Positions 56,389 to 64,000 of a stretch of 64,000 nt of DNA are shown in pieces (the first letter of the stretch is position 1; the number at the start of each line of letters is the position of its first letter). The translations under genes were made by a program, and so were the position numbers. Under the pieces are notes generated by a model. That model worked only from the letters and a program-made list of their open reading frames with translations, made no database searches and was not told the DNA's origin. Location: positions 186,001-250,000 of the forward strand of contig NZ_PVBQ01000001.1 in assembly GCF_002980525.1 (NCBI RefSeq), given 5' to 3'. Source of the DNA: Sphingobacterium haloxyli (lineage in GTDB: Bacteria > Bacteroidota > Bacteroidia > Sphingobacteriales > Sphingobacteriaceae).

Positions 56389-57795
56389 TTAATACGTTTG
56401 TCCGTCTACCCCAAAAATCGCCGCATCCGTTTTGGGGTCTATCTTGTAGTATTGAATAGCACTGTCGTTCATTTTCGGATAGGATTTTTTAATCAAGGTA
56501 ATCATTTCTGCTCCCGCTAACAATGCTGGCCCATATCCGTGTGCTGCATAGGCATTTACCGGACGATGGTAATAATATGCTGGATCGAAAGCCATACCTG
56601 TGCCTACACAAGTGCCTTCGACCTGTCCTTTTTCATTGATTTGCGTGGACACAGCACTCCATCCTAATTGCGCTACCGGTCCGTAGGATATGACATCCAA
56701 CCAACCTTTGTTAATTCCCCGCGCGATACAATAGACATAGATCGCCGTAGCCGAAGTCTCTAGGTATGAATCATTTTTATCCAATAACTGATGCCAGAAG
56801 CCGGTACCTGATTGATAAGGAACAATACCTTTGACATGCTTTTTATAAATTTCGAGTATATCCGTTCTCTCCGGATGATCCAGCGGCAAAACATCAAGCA
56901 CTTCGGTTAGCGTAAGCAACGCCCATCCGTTGGCACGTGCCCAGTGAAAAGCGGGGTGGCTATCTGCACTTTCGATCCAGCCATGCATATACAATCCTTT
57001 TTCCGGCACGAACATACGTTGTGTAAATTGCTTTATCTGGCGTACAGCTTCATCGAAATACCGTTGCTCACCGGTGTAGCTCCCCATTTGCGCAAGTGCA
57101 GGTATACCCATGTACATATCATCCAGCCATAGACTATTCGCCTGCGGACGCATGCGGGCGAAGGTACCGTCGGCCAGACGGTGTTCCTTATTTTCAATAA
57201 AGTCCATGTAATTGTTGATCAGTTCTTTGTAATCTATACCGGATGCTGTATGGCTAAATTTCACCATCGCGGCGCACATTGCGCCGGCGTCATCCAACGA
57301 ACCAGGCAATATTACCTGTCGAATTTGTCTATCCATCACGTTATGTTCTTCGTGCAGACGTCGAAAATGTGGGGCCACTTCCGACAGAAAATCAAAGCGT
57401 TTCGCTACGTACTCCCGATATTTCGGATCCGCCGTTGCTTCCGCTGCTTCCAGCATAGCGGAGTACGTCACGCCCCATTCATAGCTCGCCAGACGAAAAT
57501 CACCTTTTTCCAATTGGGCATGTTCATTTAGCTGTGCGTAGTCTGAAATTTCCTTACCCGTTATGGTGTCTAGCACACGAGTAGGCGTCTCTTCATCCAG
57601 ATAAACAAATATCCGATCGATGTTTTGTTTAATTTCCTCAGCGGTCCATTCTTTATAGGGTGTGGTATATTCCGGTGCCAACAGATGCAGCGGGGTATTC
57701 GAATCGTTGATCTTCGTCTCCTGTGTGGTCGTCTCTTGACATGACATCATTCCCAATATGGAAATGATTCCTATTGATAAATACGCGGTTCTCAT
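56389..57795 (-). CDS. GH105-like unsaturated uronyl hydrolase, lipoprotein
   Basis: About 468 residues. ATG 57795 is chosen because it starts a lipoprotein signal (ILGMMSC) and lies about 32 nt below the predicted transcription start; the longer frame from 57894 would begin upstream of that promoter. Barrel motifs are RLASYEWGVTYSAMLEAAEA, SLDDAGAMCAAMVKF, NSLWLDDMYMGIPALAQ (Asp of the DxxY/M type), HWARANGWALLTLTEVLDVL and LETSATAIYVYCIARG. The extra 70 N-terminal residues set it apart from the shorter GH105 proteins here. It is the third GH105 in the window, alone in its unit, next to the regulator. Confidence 0.9.
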   Translation of the reverse strand: MRTAYLSIGIISILGMMSCQETTTQETKINDSNTPLHLLAPEYTTPYKEWTAEEIKQNIDRIFVYLDEETPTRVLDTITGKEISDYAQLNEHAQLEKGDFRLASYEWGVTYSAMLEAAEATADPKYREYVAKRFDFLSEVAPHFRRLHEEHNVMDRQIRQVILPGSLDDAGAMCAAMVKFSHTASGIDYKELINNYMDFIENKEHRLADGTFARMRPQANSLWLDDMYMGIPALAQMGSYTGEQRYFDEAVRQIKQFTQRMFVPEKGLYMHGWIESADSHPAFHWARANGWALLTLTEVLDVLPLDHPERTDILEIYKKHVKGIVPYQSGTGFWHQLLDKNDSYLETSATAIYVYCIARGINKGWLDVISYGPVAQLGWSAVSTQINEKGQVEGTCVGTGMAFDPAYYYHRPVNAYAAHGYGPALLAGAEMITLIKKSYPKMNDSAIQYYKIDPKTDAAIFGVDGQTY

Positions 57796-57833
57796 ATTTT
57801 TTATACATATTCGTTTATAATGAGTTGTCGCTT

Positions 57834-57879
57834 GCAAGGTACCGAATGCTTTGTATAAAGCTATCATGCCGTATCCTGT
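57834..57879 (-). promoter_or_regulatory. Class 1 promoter and operator of the GH105 lipoprotein gene
   Basis: GCAAGGTA (57834-57841; TACCTTGC on the gene strand) is exactly 20 bp from box 1 TAT at 57862-57864. Boxes GCTATCATGC (57860-57869) and CGTATCCTGT (57870-57879) share the ATCATG core of box 1 with the HTCS site. The -7 variant TAnnTTGC is the same as at 18956. Confidence 0.65.
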
Positions 57880-57900
57880 GGCAGAAGTACACAACGCAAA

Positions 57901-57929
57901 AGAGCTGCTTAATCTGGTTAAGCAGCTCT
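57901..57929 (-). terminator. Terminator-like hairpin after SusD
   Basis: A perfect 12-bp stem AGAGCTGCTTAA (57901-57912) and TTAAGCAGCTCT (57918-57929) with a 5-nt loop follows the SusD stop at 57951. The T run beyond it on the minus strand is only three long. Confidence 0.75.
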
Positions 57930-57950
57930 CAAAACAACACCATCAATAAA

Positions 57951-59462
57951 TCAATAACCCGGGTTCTGGTCGTATAATCCCGGAGCTGTATTCATTTCTG
58001 ATTGCGGAACAGGATATAACACATACTCCATCTGGAAGTCCCGCATCTGCCCTCCTGTATCCTCCGTTTCAATCCATGCCTGCATAGTCGTTTCGACGGT
58101 TCCCGAACGGATAAGATCAAACCAACGGGTCCCCTCTCCAATAAATTCGCGACGACGCTCCTCCAACAGTTGTGCTTTCGTGACACCTGTTAACGTCGTG
58201 GTCAGCCCGGCACGTTCCCGCACCGCATTGACAACTGCATCTACGTCCGTATCAGTCGAACCCGGCGCACCATTAAGCACGCATTCCGCTTTTAACATCA
58301 ATAGGTCTGTATAACGGTATACGATATAGTTAATCGGCCAGTCAAACCTACTTGTTGTTGGCACTTTCGCAATATCCACAAATTTCTTAACAAAGGAACG
58401 GGTTTCCACCACATTGCCATAGCTATAGCCCTCCTGAATGCTGAAGGATCTACGGACGTCTTCGGTTTCATAGGCTCTCAGCAAGTCCGCTGCTACCGGC
58501 CGTATGGTTAACCCTCCCTGTGTCGGAAGACCTAAAACCTCAACAAACCAAATATCAGGAACGAGCACCCAAGGGAACGTCGAGCCTACAATGGGGTTCG
58601 CTCCGCTAGCGTATTCAATATTGAAGATAACCTCTTCGTTACGTTCATTATCGTAGTCAAATATTGCACTATATGATGGTAATAGCGCGAACTCATTACT
58701 GGTTATGATATCGTTAAATTGCTCAACTGCTTTGTCCCATTCGTTCGTGTTTAACCCTGCGCCTCCAATTCCCAAATCTGGCCCAGAGCGTGTCATATAA
58801 ACTAATCCGAGCAGCATTTTTGCACTATACTTATTTGCTCTGCCTTTATCTTCTAAAGTATAGTCACTGGGTGCGGGCAGATAACTTATAGCCGTATTTA
58901 CATCTTCCATGATCAAGTTATATACTTCACTGACCGGGCTACGGGGAATAGCTTTCGCTTCAGTTGCATCGACCACTCTATCTATCAGTGGTACGCTTCC
59001 GAAATAGCGAATCAGATCAAAGTAATAAAATGCACGTAAAAATCGTGCCTGTCCTTCCATGCGCCGACGTATTTCCTCATCTAGGATAATGGATTCTCCT
59101 TTTTCTGCTAATTGTTCCAGATAATTATTCGCTCTAAAAATACCGTTGAAATTTGTCTCCCAAGCTTCTTCCACGTAGGGGTTGCTCGCAATAGTTCGAT
59201 GAAAACTATTAATGCCTTCCCAATCACGTACCCCTCCGTCAGAAATTGCATGCAAGTTATCGGACCGGGTCTCTGACAAGTTCATCAATCGGTCTGGATA
59301 GCCTCTCAACGAACTATAGACAGCATTTAACCCTTGATTAAAATCATCTACTGTCTGAAAATAGGTGTCAGAAGACGCTTGGGAGATAGGTTGCTGATCC
59401 AAATCCATGTCACAGGCCGATAATAGGTTTAAACTTAATGCTAAATATAATATCTTCTTCAT
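57951..59462 (-). CDS. SusD/RagB-like glycan-binding lipoprotein
   Basis: 503 residues with lipobox LNLLSAC then DMDLDQQPISQASSDTYF. Helices carry ARFLRAFYYFDLIRYFGSVPLI. The C-terminal motifs DLLMLKAECVLNG, VRERAGL and RREFIGEGTRWFDLIRSG are standard. It starts 4 nt after the end of the frameshifted SusC, its expected partner. If the SusC break is real, this SusD may lack a working pore. Only the surface capture of pectic fragments is inferred from the locus. Confidence 0.95.
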   Translation of the reverse strand: MKKILYLALSLNLLSACDMDLDQQPISQASSDTYFQTVDDFNQGLNAVYSSLRGYPDRLMNLSETRSDNLHAISDGGVRDWEGINSFHRTIASNPYVEEAWETNFNGIFRANNYLEQLAEKGESIILDEEIRRRMEGQARFLRAFYYFDLIRYFGSVPLIDRVVDATEAKAIPRSPVSEVYNLIMEDVNTAISYLPAPSDYTLEDKGRANKYSAKMLLGLVYMTRSGPDLGIGGAGLNTNEWDKAVEQFNDIITSNEFALLPSYSAIFDYDNERNEEVIFNIEYASGANPIVGSTFPWVLVPDIWFVEVLGLPTQGGLTIRPVAADLLRAYETEDVRRSFSIQEGYSYGNVVETRSFVKKFVDIAKVPTTSRFDWPINYIVYRYTDLLMLKAECVLNGAPGSTDTDVDAVVNAVRERAGLTTTLTGVTKAQLLEERRREFIGEGTRWFDLIRSGTVETTMQAWIETEDTGGQMRDFQMEYVLYPVPQSEMNTAPGLYDQNPGY

Positions 59463-59466
59463 CGTT

Positions 59467-62400
59467 TTAAAAAGTCAAGTTAATACCAAATGTAATTGTT
59501 TTTGGTAGCGCCAATCCACCATAATCGCCAGCTTCGAGATAGTCATCGTCGCCACTCAGGTTCGTGTTCGCCGATTCGGGATTCAACCCACCGTCATATT
59601 TATCACGTCCCCAGAAGTTCTCCAACGTCAAATACACCCGTCCAGAGTTCAGCCACGATTGTCCTGCAAGCCGTAAATCGCGGAAGTTATATCCGAAAGT
59701 GACGTTCCGTAAGCGCCAGTAATCGGAAGAATACAACCAATCGGTATTTTTAATGCGGCCAAAGGTAGAATAGGCTTTTCCGACCCGACCCTCGCCCGGA
59801 TCTTCTGCTGAACGCCATCTATCCCGGTAAAAACCTAATGCGTTATCACTAGCACCTTGTCCTGTGCGTCCCAATGCCCGCCCTAAAAGCGAATATAGAT
59901 GTCCGCCACTTTGCCCTTGAAACATAAAGCTTAAGTCGAAGTTCTTGTATTTGAAATCGTTCGTAATCCCCCAGACATAATTAGGATTGGGATGCCCAAC
60001 AATGACACGATCCTCCGCATCTATCACGCCGTCTCCGTTAGCGTCTACGTAACGGGGATCGCCCGCTACCTGCGTCCCATATAAGGCGGCTCCGTTATCG
60101 ATATCTTGCTGCGTAAGGATACCATCTTGCTGGACGACGTAAATACTATACATCGGTTGTCCGACACGCAAAATACTGTGCTCGATATCAAAAGAAGACG
60201 GAATCAGGATTTCCTGCTGGTCACCGATTAGCTGCGTTACTTTATTCGTATTATGACTGAGGTTGAAAGAGGACGACCAGGAAAAATTATCTCGTTGTAT
60301 GTTGCGGGACGTAATTTCCAAGTCCCATCCGCGACTTTGTACTGTACCAGCATTATCCAATAAAGACCCGAAACCGGTAGACCACATGGTCGGCACATTC
60401 AACAAGAGGTTACTGCTTGTTCTCTGGTACCAATCAAATGATCCTGATAAACGCGAGCGAAGTAACGCAAAATCCAATCCCACATCAAAGGTTCTGGATT
60501 TTCCCAAGTAAGATCGGGATTGATAATATTACCGGGAGCCCAGCCAGGCGCGGTATTTCCACCCCAGGCATAATTAGCGTCACCTAAGATAGCTATACTG
60601 CTGTAATCCCCGATATTATTGTTTCCGGACTCTCCATAACTGGCTCTCACCTTTAAATCTTGTATAAAGTCTGCTGTCTGCATAAAATTTTCGTCTGACA
60701 GCCGCCAGCCAGCCGATACCGATGGAAACCAGCCCCATTTCGTGTTCATACCGAAACGGGAGGACCCGTCCCTACGCATACTTGCCGAAAACAAATACTT
60801 TCCATCAAAAGCATACTGTATACGCCCGAAATAGGATAGCATCAAGTTTTTGGTAGCGTTGGTAGAGGCGATAGTACCAACGGCAGCATTCAACGTTTTT
60901 ATATTACTATTTCTATATCCTCCTTGTGAGGTAATAGATGACGCATCAAATCGATCGTAGTTGTATGCATGCCCTAACAGAGCCGTGAGGTTATGCCTGT
61001 CTAATTCCAAATTATACGTTAATGTATTCTCGTTGACGAAAGTCTGCTTCCGATATTTGTTACTAGCCCCGTACGTAGATTGATTCGGGTTGTCCACGCG
61101 TTGTTGCAATGTCCCCCCTACTGTATACGGCCTAAAACTAAAAGAGGTCCGATCCGTATGATCCAGATTCACTGTGGTTTTGAAAACCAAATTGTCAAAA
61201 ATATTGTATTGTCCGTATAATGTCGCCAAAACACGTGCTGTTTTGTTCTCTCCGATATAGTTTTCCAGCTTAGCTATTGGGTCATTGGTCGATGTGCTCC
61301 ACGGATAATGGGCATTTTCAAATACATTGACGGTCCCAGCAGGGTTATTTTGCACGGGTGTCATCGAATATATCTGGTGTATGATGTTGTCCTTTCCTTC
61401 TATCCCCGGATCATTGGCTTCAGAATACGTAGGAGCCAGATTCATCCCAAATGTCAGTTTTTTTGTCGGCTTCACATCGACATTCGCACGTAGTGCATAA
61501 TTTTTATAATCCAGTCCCCGAATTATTCCTTTTTGATCCATGTAATTTCCCGAGACATAATAATTCACGTACTCGGTACCCCCCGAAGCACCTAATTGAT
61601 AATTTTGTACCATACCTGTGCGATACGCCTCATCCTGCCAGTCAATTAGATACATACCCGGTCGACCATCCTGCAACCAACGTTCGTCAAACATAAATGA
61701 CGTGTTGTACCCACCCGAACCTAGGCCTAAAATGGCGCGACGTTCTTCTATCGTTTGATTTGCTGAGCGTCCAGCACCCGAGGCCACCCACTGCCCGTTG
61801 ATCATTTCCACTGCACGTTCGATCCATTCTTCACCATTTAGCATATCCAATTTTCGATAGGGCGAAGATGCACCTAAGTAGGTATTGAATGTCATCTGGG
61901 GCTTGCCAGTCTTTCCGCGTTTTGTCGTGATAAGCACAACACCATTGGCTGCGCGGGAACCATAAATTGCGGCTGCCGAAGCATCTTTCAATACTTCAAT
62001 CGACTCAATATCATTGGGGTTAATATTGTCCAGAGGGTTGCCCTGTGCATAATTCCCAGATCCGTTTGGCGCTGCAGTCGCCAAAGGGAATCCATCGATC
62101 ACATACAACGGCTCACTTCCTGCCGTAATAGAACCCGAACCACGTACCTGTACGCTAAGCCCCTTCCCCGGTACGCCTGTTGTCTGTTTCACCCGGACGC
62201 CGGACATCTGTCCCACTAATGCTTGATCGACACGCACAAGGGGACGTTCTTCCAGTCCGTCGGCATTAAATTTAGAAACAGGTGCGATAACATCCGAACG
62301 ACGCTGTGTACCGTAACCAATGACAACTACTTCGTCCAGCATTTCGTCTTTCGCCCGCAAGGTCACGACAAGCGGTTGCAAACTTTTCACCAGCATTTGC

Positions 62401-62645
62401 TGACTTTCATATTCAACCGAAGAAAATTGCAATGTTTCACCGGGCTTAACCTGAACACTAAACTCTCCTCCAGCTCCAGACGATGCAGACCGGTTATCAT
62501 CTCCCAAAACCCGCACCGATACCCCCACTAAAGGTCGCTGCGACGCATCAACCACTTTACCTTGCAGCATGTCCTGTGCAGCAGCCGAATAACCAGCCCC
62601 CAGAAAAAGGGCAAGTAAACAATAAAAAAAGATCTGTTCTCTCAT
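59467..62645 (-). pseudogene. SusC/RagA-like transporter with a one-base frameshift
   Basis: The first frame (62645-60399) has signal peptide, CarboxypepD_reg-like domain, TonB box LDEVVVIGYGTQRRSD, plug with PLYVIDGFPLAT and EVLKDASAAAIYGSRAANGV, and most of the barrel. At LTWENPEP it leaves the family pattern. The other frame resumes at once with SRTFDVGLDFALLRSRLSG and runs to the terminal KTITFGINLTF at 59467. The total length of 3179 bp is not divisible by 3. One A missing from a run of four (TTTT at 60499-60502 on +) explains it: five would give LTWEKSRTFDVGLDF, the usual SusC sequence. It could be a real loss, phase variation or a read error. Confidence 0.9.
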
Positions 62646-62804
62646 AGATTTATCAACTCGTTATACCATAGATTTATAGTAGCTCAAAAGCAAGGTAAAA
62701 AGTTTGTGTAACAAAACTGTTATGTACTTTCATGGTCGTCTCAAAAAAAGGCCATTTCCTTATCGAAAATGGCCTCTCCCTTAAAACGAATAAACTACTG
62801 TATT
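62646..62804 (-). promoter_or_regulatory. Upstream region of the frameshifted SusC, no class 1 or 2 operator
   Basis: The 159-bp gap holds the terminator at 62743-62775. A weak promoter is possible: CAAAAGCA (62685-62692) with CAAA 19 bp further. I find neither the GGCAACCTGC boxes nor the AATTGA repeats, so this unit seems to be controlled differently. Confidence 0.3.
62743..62775 (-). terminator. Rho-independent terminator after the GH106 gene
   Basis: A 9-bp stem AGGCCATTT (62749-62757) and AAATGGCCT (62767-62775) is followed on the minus strand by a run of seven T residues (62743-62749). It lies 30 nt past the GH106 stop. Confidence 0.88.
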
Positions 62805-64000
62805 TCAATAGCTAAATAAACGTACCGGTCCTTTTAGACCGCTATCCATCAGCTTCCAGCTACTTGCATCAAAATCTTTATAATCAATATTTACAAAGTT
62901 AATCTCGTGATAATTGCGCCAAGACACGTTTCGTTTGTCCAAATCTCGAATGCGATTAGCCATCAAGTTAGCAACCTCTATCCGTATATCATTTTTTCCT
63001 TCTTGTAAAAAATCACCAATTTCAACCGTAAACGGATGTGCCCATACCACGCCGGCATCCTTGCCGTTGATCCATACGCGAGCACTTTCGCTGACTGCCC
63101 CCAGCTGCAGCTGGTAAGCTTTATCAGATTTTTTTGAGATGGTGAAAGAGCTCTCATACGCTGCCTCACCGGCAAACTTATTAGCTGCCTCATCTCCCCA
63201 GTCCGTCCAATAACTCAGGTTGTTCAATTCCCGGCCTTTGGGCAATTGAGGACCACCTTTCAAGAAACTTACTTTCCACGGATTCACGAATACTTTTTCT
63301 TCCTGTAGCTCGTCGACATAGTGATAAGGTAGATCCGCTTTGTCTGTATCGGATACGTATACGACCCATGCATAACCGGCTGGGATCTGCACACGAACGT
63401 TACCTTTCTCTGCGGGAAGCTTAAACGTCGCTCCCGTCTGGGGATCCAGCAAGGTATAGTTTTCCCCAACACTATTTAGATGAACACGCTGATCGATCAT
63501 TCTATCCGTATGGTTGACCATATAGTAATACGTTCCTTTTTCAGTCACTCTTCTATTAAATTTCAGTCCCGTACGTGCTAATCGCTCTGCATACAGTTGC
63601 TCGGTTTCCAACGCTGAGTACACATCATTTGTGAGGTATATTTTACCGTTGCCGTACGCCGTATACTGGTTTTCCTCGTCCAGTTCAAATCGGAGCGTCG
63701 CCAACAGGTCTTTCATCTTTTTGCGACGCTCTTCCAGATTCGCTAAGCCGCCAACATCTTTCGGTAAAGTTTCAAAAATGAGTGTCGCTCCATTCCTCGC
63801 TAATTTCAATAGATTGTCGAGCGTTTCCTCCGAAAAATAATGTGTCGAAGGAATATAGATAACCTTATAAGGTCGTGCTTTTTCTGCCGTTAACACGAGG
63901 TTGTCCTTTACCTTTGATTCAGCGAGGATGGCATCGGTTACAAAATCAAAACTATACCCCAAGCGCTGGAGATACATGCTTTGTTTGTAGAACTCGGTCG
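62805..64000 (-). CDS. GH106-like alpha-L-rhamnosidase, C-terminal part (runs off the right edge)
   Basis: The frame is open from the right edge to the stop at 62805, about 398 residues; ATG at 63977 is internal. LQRLGYSFDFVTDAIL and YKVIYIPSTHYFSEETLDNLL match the region after the catalytic barrel of GH106. The C-terminal jelly roll has LSYWTDWGDEAANKFAGEAAYESSF, ARVWINGKDAGVVWAHPFTVEI, and IEVANLMANRIRDLD, ending in DSGLKGPVRLF. GH106 enzymes release rhamnose from RG-I or RG-II. The catalytic residues lie outside the window. It ends in a strong terminator. Confidence 0.82.
   Translation of the reverse strand, partial: TEFYKQSMYLQRLGYSFDFVTDAILAESKVKDNLVLTAEKARPYKVIYIPSTHYFSEETLDNLLKLARNGATLIFETLPKDVGGLANLEERRKKMKDLLATLRFELDEENQYTAYGNGKIYLTNDVYSALETEQLYAERLARTGLKFNRRVTEKGTYYYMVNHTDRMIDQRVHLNSVGENYTLLDPQTGATFKLPAEKGNVRVQIPAGYAWVVYVSDTDKADLPYHYVDELQEEKVFVNPWKVSFLKGGPQLPKGRELNNLSYWTDWGDEAANKFAGEAAYESSFTISKKSDKAYQLQLGAVSESARVWINGKDAGVVWAHPFTVEIGDFLQEGKNDIRIEVANLMANRIRDLDKRNVSWRNYHEINFVNIDYKDFDASSWKLMDSGLKGPVRLFSY

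Noticed and set aside
57796..57894. Longer reading frame upstream of the GH105 lipoprotein (start at 57894)
   Set aside because: It would put the signal peptide 33 residues inside the protein, and the class 1 promoter predicted at 57834-57879 lies within it. ATG 57795 fits both.
62671..62697. Shared TAGATTTATAGTA before the SusC at 62645 and before the oxidoreductase at 22506
   Set aside because: Only two copies, low complexity, and no operator boxes nearby; likely an A/T-rich leader similarity.

Overview
The window looks like part of a Bacteroidota genome, probably a Sphingobacteriaceae-type soil or plant-associated bacterium. I base this on the five SusC-like and four SusD-like genes, a hybrid two-component regulator, A-rich leaders, and promoters of the Bacteroidota type (TAnnTTTG at -7). 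It holds no rRNA, tRNA, CRISPR array or insertion sequence that I can see. Nearly everything is on the minus strand, and nearly everything belongs to one large pectin locus aimed at rhamnogalacturonan I (RG-I) and galacturonan. The genus is inferred only from gene content.

Layout from right to left, following most transcription. A GH106-type alpha-L-rhamnosidase enters from the right edge (62.8-64 kb). Next come a frameshifted SusC with its SusD (58.0-62.6 kb), a GH105 unsaturated-uronyl hydrolase (56.4-57.8 kb), and the hybrid two-component regulator (51.8-56.2 kb). An operon of PL1 lyase, SusC, SusD and GH105 follows (43.8-51.5 kb), then a Tat-exported beta-propeller glycosidase (42.6-43.7 kb). 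The next operon carries GH28 polygalacturonase, a DUF4450-like enzyme, an (alpha/alpha)6-barrel lipoprotein and GH105 (33.8-42.5 kb). An AT-rich, decaying block follows (29.3-33.8 kb), then two beta-propeller glycosidases (27.1-29.2 kb). After that come PL11 rhamnogalacturonan lyase, GH2, and a trio of two Gfo/Idh/MocA oxidoreductases around a sugar isomerase-like protein (19.0-27.0 kb). The left end has a rhamnogalacturonan acetylesterase (17.6-18.9 kb), a SusC/SusD pair (11.9-17.4 kb), and an operon mixing three fasciclin-domain (FAS1) lipoproteins with SusC/SusD (1-11.5 kb).

The likely division of labour is as follows. PL1, PL11 and GH28 cut the backbone at the surface or in the periplasm. 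SusC/SusD pairs, with FAS1 lipoproteins as probable extra surface binders, import the pieces. The acetylesterase removes acetyl groups. GH105, GH106, GH2 and the beta-propeller enzymes finish the oligomers, and the oxidoreductase/isomerase trio may process unusual sugars.

The strongest new observation is regulatory. Eight promoters share the same layout: two 10-bp direct-repeat boxes (consensus GGCAACCTGC then GGCATCCTGC), with a -7 element exactly 20 bp from the TTG-equivalent inside the first box. One of the eight is the promoter of the regulator gene itself, which points to an autoregulated regulon. Two further promoters (GH28 operon and PL1 operon) share a different operator, AATTGA repeated at 21 bp, again at a fixed distance from perfect -7 elements. 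This suggests a second regulator. Other points of interest are the FAS1/SusC/SusD operon, a GH105 remnant fused in frame upstream of a glycosidase, and three frameshifted genes, two of them broken in homopolymers.
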